Shown here one piece after another: positions 5,563-7,907 of a stretch of DNA of 7,907 nucleotides. The position numbers were made by a program, and so were the translations under genes. How positions within the stretch are numbered: position 1 is the first letter of the stretch; every line of letters starts with the position of its first letter. The notes beneath the pieces are model-generated. The model ran no database searches. It saw only the letters and a list, made by a program, of their open reading frames with translations, and was not told the DNA's origin. Origin of the DNA: an uncultured Anaerococcus sp. (lineage in GTDB: Bacteria; Bacillota; Clostridia; Tissierellales; Peptoniphilaceae); NCBI GenBank assembly GCA_902465755.1, contig CABQOK010000054.1, forward strand, positions 1 to 7,907, given 5' to 3'.

Positions 5563-7907
5563 AAAATATTGGCCAAGAAGAAATAATCAAAAATGCTAAG
5601 CTTCCGGCTGTGGTAATAGCAGGTCCCGGAACAGGCAAGACCCACACTATAGTAGGCTTTGTAGCAGAAGCCATCAAGGAAGGTAAATTTTTCGCAAACA
5701 AAATCCTAATCACTACTTTTACTAAAAAGGCGGCTCGTGAGCTTAATACGAGAATTATTACAAGGCTTAGAAAAGATGGCCTTGATACAGATCTTGAGGA
5801 TATGAAGATAGGTAACTTCCACTCTCTTGCCATATCTTTTATTAGCAAATATAGAAGGCTTGACGATAATTTCTTTAATCTTACTATAATTGACTCCAAC
5901 ATGGAGGAATTTATAGTAGAAGAAAATTTAGAGATTTTCACGAGCCTCCCCCATTTTGAAGACTTTATAGGAAAAGATTATGCTACGGCGACCATTCTTG
6001 ATATCTTCCAAACCCTTATCAATCAAATGATAGACCCCTTATCCTTAAAAGATTCGGCATCTCCTCAAGACAAGCTAGCCTACGAAATATTTACGACTTA
6101 CGAAAGGCTCCTAGACTCCTTGGGCCTAATTAATTTCCAGCTTATCTTAAAACGCTTCTTGGACTTGCTTAAAGACCCTGTAATAGGGGAGAAGATAAGA
6201 GGAGAGATCGACCTTGTTGTAATTGATGAATACCAGGACACCAACCTAATCCAGGAAGAAATCGCCATCAATCTTACGAAAAATGGCAATATCATAGTCT
6301 TTGGAGATGACGACCAGGCTCTTTATTCCTTTAGGGGAGCCGATGCGAGAAACCTAACCCATTTTGACGAGAAATTCTACGAGAGGACTGGAATTAGGGC
6401 GAGTAAATATTTTCTAAATATTAATTATAGGTCAAATCAAGTCATAATCGATAAGGCCAGGGCCTTTATGGATGAGGCAAAAGGATCTAGCAAAAAAGAC
6501 CTTAAGTCGAACAATGCAGAGGAAAATCCCAATACTATCGTAAGGGCTAGGGCAGATGAGATGGACAATCTCGTAATTATAGTTAAGCTTTTATCAAAGA
6601 AAATAAAACTCGGTCAAATTGCCTTTCTCTTTCCAAGCTTTAACAATTCCTATCCTTCAATCCTCCAGAAGAAATTCGAAAATGCTGGGATTAAAGTAAT
6701 CAATAGGAAAAGCGACGGATACTTTAGAAGAGAAGAAATTCGCTTAATAATCTTTATTTTATTAAAACTTTCTGGGACTGGTCCAATTAATACAGACTTT
6801 AGGGGAGGAAGGATGACCTATGGGCAAAGGCAGAAGCTTGAATACAGGAGCTTCCTTAAGGAAATCTATGAGGACGATGACTTTAATAAAAATAGAGAAA
6901 TTAGGGCTTTCATAGAAAGTTCATCAGAATCTTCTCCTATATCAGACCTTATTTACAAGCTTATGGGCCTTGAGACCTTTAAGGATATCCTTAAGGATAA
7001 GAATCAAGATAAGAAGGATCTTATCTTCAAAAACATCAGCAAATTCATAAATCTTGCTGTAGACTATGACGAGATTTTTGAAGGAACTAATAAGTCTTAT
7101 CGTAAGTTCATCTTCTCCTATATCTTTATTTATTTTAAGAAAAACGCCATAGGGGAGTTCGACGAGGATGATATCTACGACGATGCCATAAACTTCATGA
7201 CCATCCACCAATCCAAGGGCTTGGAGTTTGAGGCTGTATTTGTATCAAGCCTTGGAGATTATCCAAGAAGGGATTATGATAAGTTTACTGATAGGTTCGT
7301 AGAAAAAGATAGCCTAGAGAAAAAGGAATTAGATTTCTATAGGAAATATTATACGGCTTTCACCAGGGCCAAAAACCTCTTGGTTCTTTTGGATAATTCG
7401 AGAGATAAGAGAATAAAAAACTTTGCAAATTCCCTCGATTCCTCATCTAAGCTCAGTTCCATTGACTTTAAGATGGATGAGATAAAAAAGGATAAGAAAA
7501 TCCTAGCCTTTACTACAGATATAGATGTCTATATGACCTGCCCCCTAAAGTATAAATTTGTAAGGAAACTTTCCTTCAGGACTAAGAAGACGCAAAGCCT
7601 AATCTTTGGATCAAAGGTCCACAATCTAGCTCAATATATCTACTCTCCTTCCTTTGACAAGAAGGACATGACAAGGTTCTTGTGGGAAAATAAGGGCTAC
7701 ATTGAGCCAGTTTCAAATCTACTAAACAGGGGCTTTGATGTAAGCTTAAGTGAGGCAAATTATAAGGCGGATAGAGATTTCTATATCCTTCAAGGAAATA
7801 TCGACCTTATCTTAGAAGATTCTTCCATAATGGATCTAAAGACAGGATCTTTTGATGATAAAAGGCTTGACAAATATACAAAGCAGCTTCTAACCTATAG
7901 GGACCTC
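5559..7907 (+). CDS. UvrD/PcrA-type helicase with C-terminal PD-(D/E)XK nuclease domain, 3' end outside window
   Basis: An ATP-driven superfamily 1A DNA translocase fused to a RecB/Cas4-like nuclease, likely acting in DNA end processing or repair. The frame is open for 783 codons to the window edge. Helicase motifs in order are a Q-motif-like Gln6, Walker A AGPGTGKT (21-28), Ia FTKKAAREL (54-62), GNFHSLA (85-91), Walker B VVIDEYQDTN (220-229), III GDDDQALYSFRGA (249-261), IV LNINYRS (286-292), V TIHQSKGLEF (548-557), and VI YYTAFTRAK (597-605). The nuclease part has CPLKYKF (661-667), His688 in FGSKVH, Asp749 in GNIDLI, MDLKTG (Asp759 and Lys761), and QLLTY (Gln776, Tyr780), so all core catalytic motifs are present. 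The ATG overlaps the acetyltransferase stop, with a weak GAGAAAG (5548-5554) ahead of it. AddA is a less likely label because this helicase part is much shorter; the layout resembles mycobacterial AdnA/AdnB subunits. Confidence 0.92.
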   Translation, partial: MKNIGQEEIIKNAKLPAVVIAGPGTGKTHTIVGFVAEAIKEGKFFANKILITTFTKKAARELNTRIITRLRKDGLDTDLEDMKIGNFHSLAISFISKYRRLDDNFFNLTIIDSNMEEFIVEENLEIFTSLPHFEDFIGKDYATATILDIFQTLINQMIDPLSLKDSASPQDKLAYEIFTTYERLLDSLGLINFQLILKRFLDLLKDPVIGEKIRGEIDLVVIDEYQDTNLIQEEIAINLTKNGNIIVFGDDDQALYSFRGADARNLTHFDEKFYERTGIRASKYFLNINYRSNQVIIDKARAFMDEAKGSSKKDLKSNNAEENPNTIVRARADEMDNLVIIVKLLSKKIKLGQIAFLFPSFNNSYPSILQKKFENAGIKVINRKSDGYFRREEIRLIIFILLKLSGTGPINTDFRGGRMTYGQRQKLEYRSFLKEIYEDDDFNKNREIRAFIESSSESSPISDLIYKLMGLETFKDILKDKNQDKKDLIFKNISKFINLAVDYDEIFEGTNKSYRKFIFSYIFIYFKKNAIGEFDEDDIYDDAINFMTIHQSKGLEFEAVFVSSLGDYPRRDYDKFTDRFVEKDSLEKKELDFYRKYYTAFTRAKNLLVLLDNSRDKRIKNFANSLDSSSKLSSIDFKMDEIKKDKKILAFTTDIDVYMTCPLKYKFVRKLSFRTKKTQSLIFGSKVHNLAQYIYSPSFDKKDMTRFLWENKGYIEPVSNLLNRGFDVSLSEANYKADRDFYILQGNIDLILEDSSIMDLKTGSFDDKRLDKYTKQLLTYRDL

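Noticed and set aside
5528..5941. A 137-codon minus-strand open frame across the acetyltransferase/helicase junction
   Set aside because: It covers the Walker A and Ia motifs of the helicase on the opposite strand and has no recognisable protein features of its own.
5559..7907. Calling the helicase-nuclease an anti-phage defence system
   Set aside because: No accompanying defence genes, toxin, methylase or CRISPR repeats are visible; helicase-nuclease fusions also serve ordinary recombination repair.

Overview
The window is about 7.9 kb of low-GC DNA with strong Gram-positive style ribosome-binding sites, a groES-groEL operon under a CIRCE operator, and a heavy preference for AGG/AGA arginine and AT-rich codons. 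This fits an anaerobic Firmicute, most likely a Gram-positive anaerobic coccus of the Anaerococcus/Peptoniphilus (Tissierellia) type. The placement is an inference from protein flavour and codon use, not from a search.

Left end (1-1534): the first 77 codons of a minus-strand msrB (methionine sulfoxide reductase B, cut by the window edge) diverge from a plus-strand class I/II PLP aminotransferase. Only 69 bp of promoter region separate them.

Middle (1535-3605): a complete heat-shock unit consisting of a promoter, a CIRCE operator with one arm mismatch, groES, a 28-bp gap, groEL, and a strong intrinsic terminator right behind groEL.

Next (3703-5005): a minus-strand, single-gene unit for an FAD/NADH oxidoreductase of the NADH:rubredoxin reductase / NirB N-terminal type. 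It has its own terminator, a good promoter, and a perfect 7-bp inverted repeat (AGTTTGT-N11-ACAAACT) over its -35 region. It converges on groEL.

Right end (5056-7907): a GNAT acetyltransferase overlaps by 4 bp (ATGA) with a long reading frame that stays open for 783 codons to the window edge. That frame is a UvrD/PcrA-type superfamily 1A helicase fused to a C-terminal RecB/Cas4-like PD-(D/E)XK nuclease domain. It is the most interesting gene here: a single-chain helicase-nuclease of AdnA/AdnB-like layout, too compact in its helicase part to be a normal AddA.

Most of the window is ordinary core metabolism and stress biology: protein folding (GroESL), repair of oxidised methionine (MsrB), NADH-linked redox chemistry, and DNA end processing or repair (helicase-nuclease). 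I see no CRISPR array, insertion sequence, tRNA or rRNA. No stretch longer than 300 bp is free of genes. I found no firm evidence of a new multi-gene system. The best leads are the helicase-nuclease coupled to the acetyltransferase and the operator-like repeat in front of the NADH oxidoreductase.
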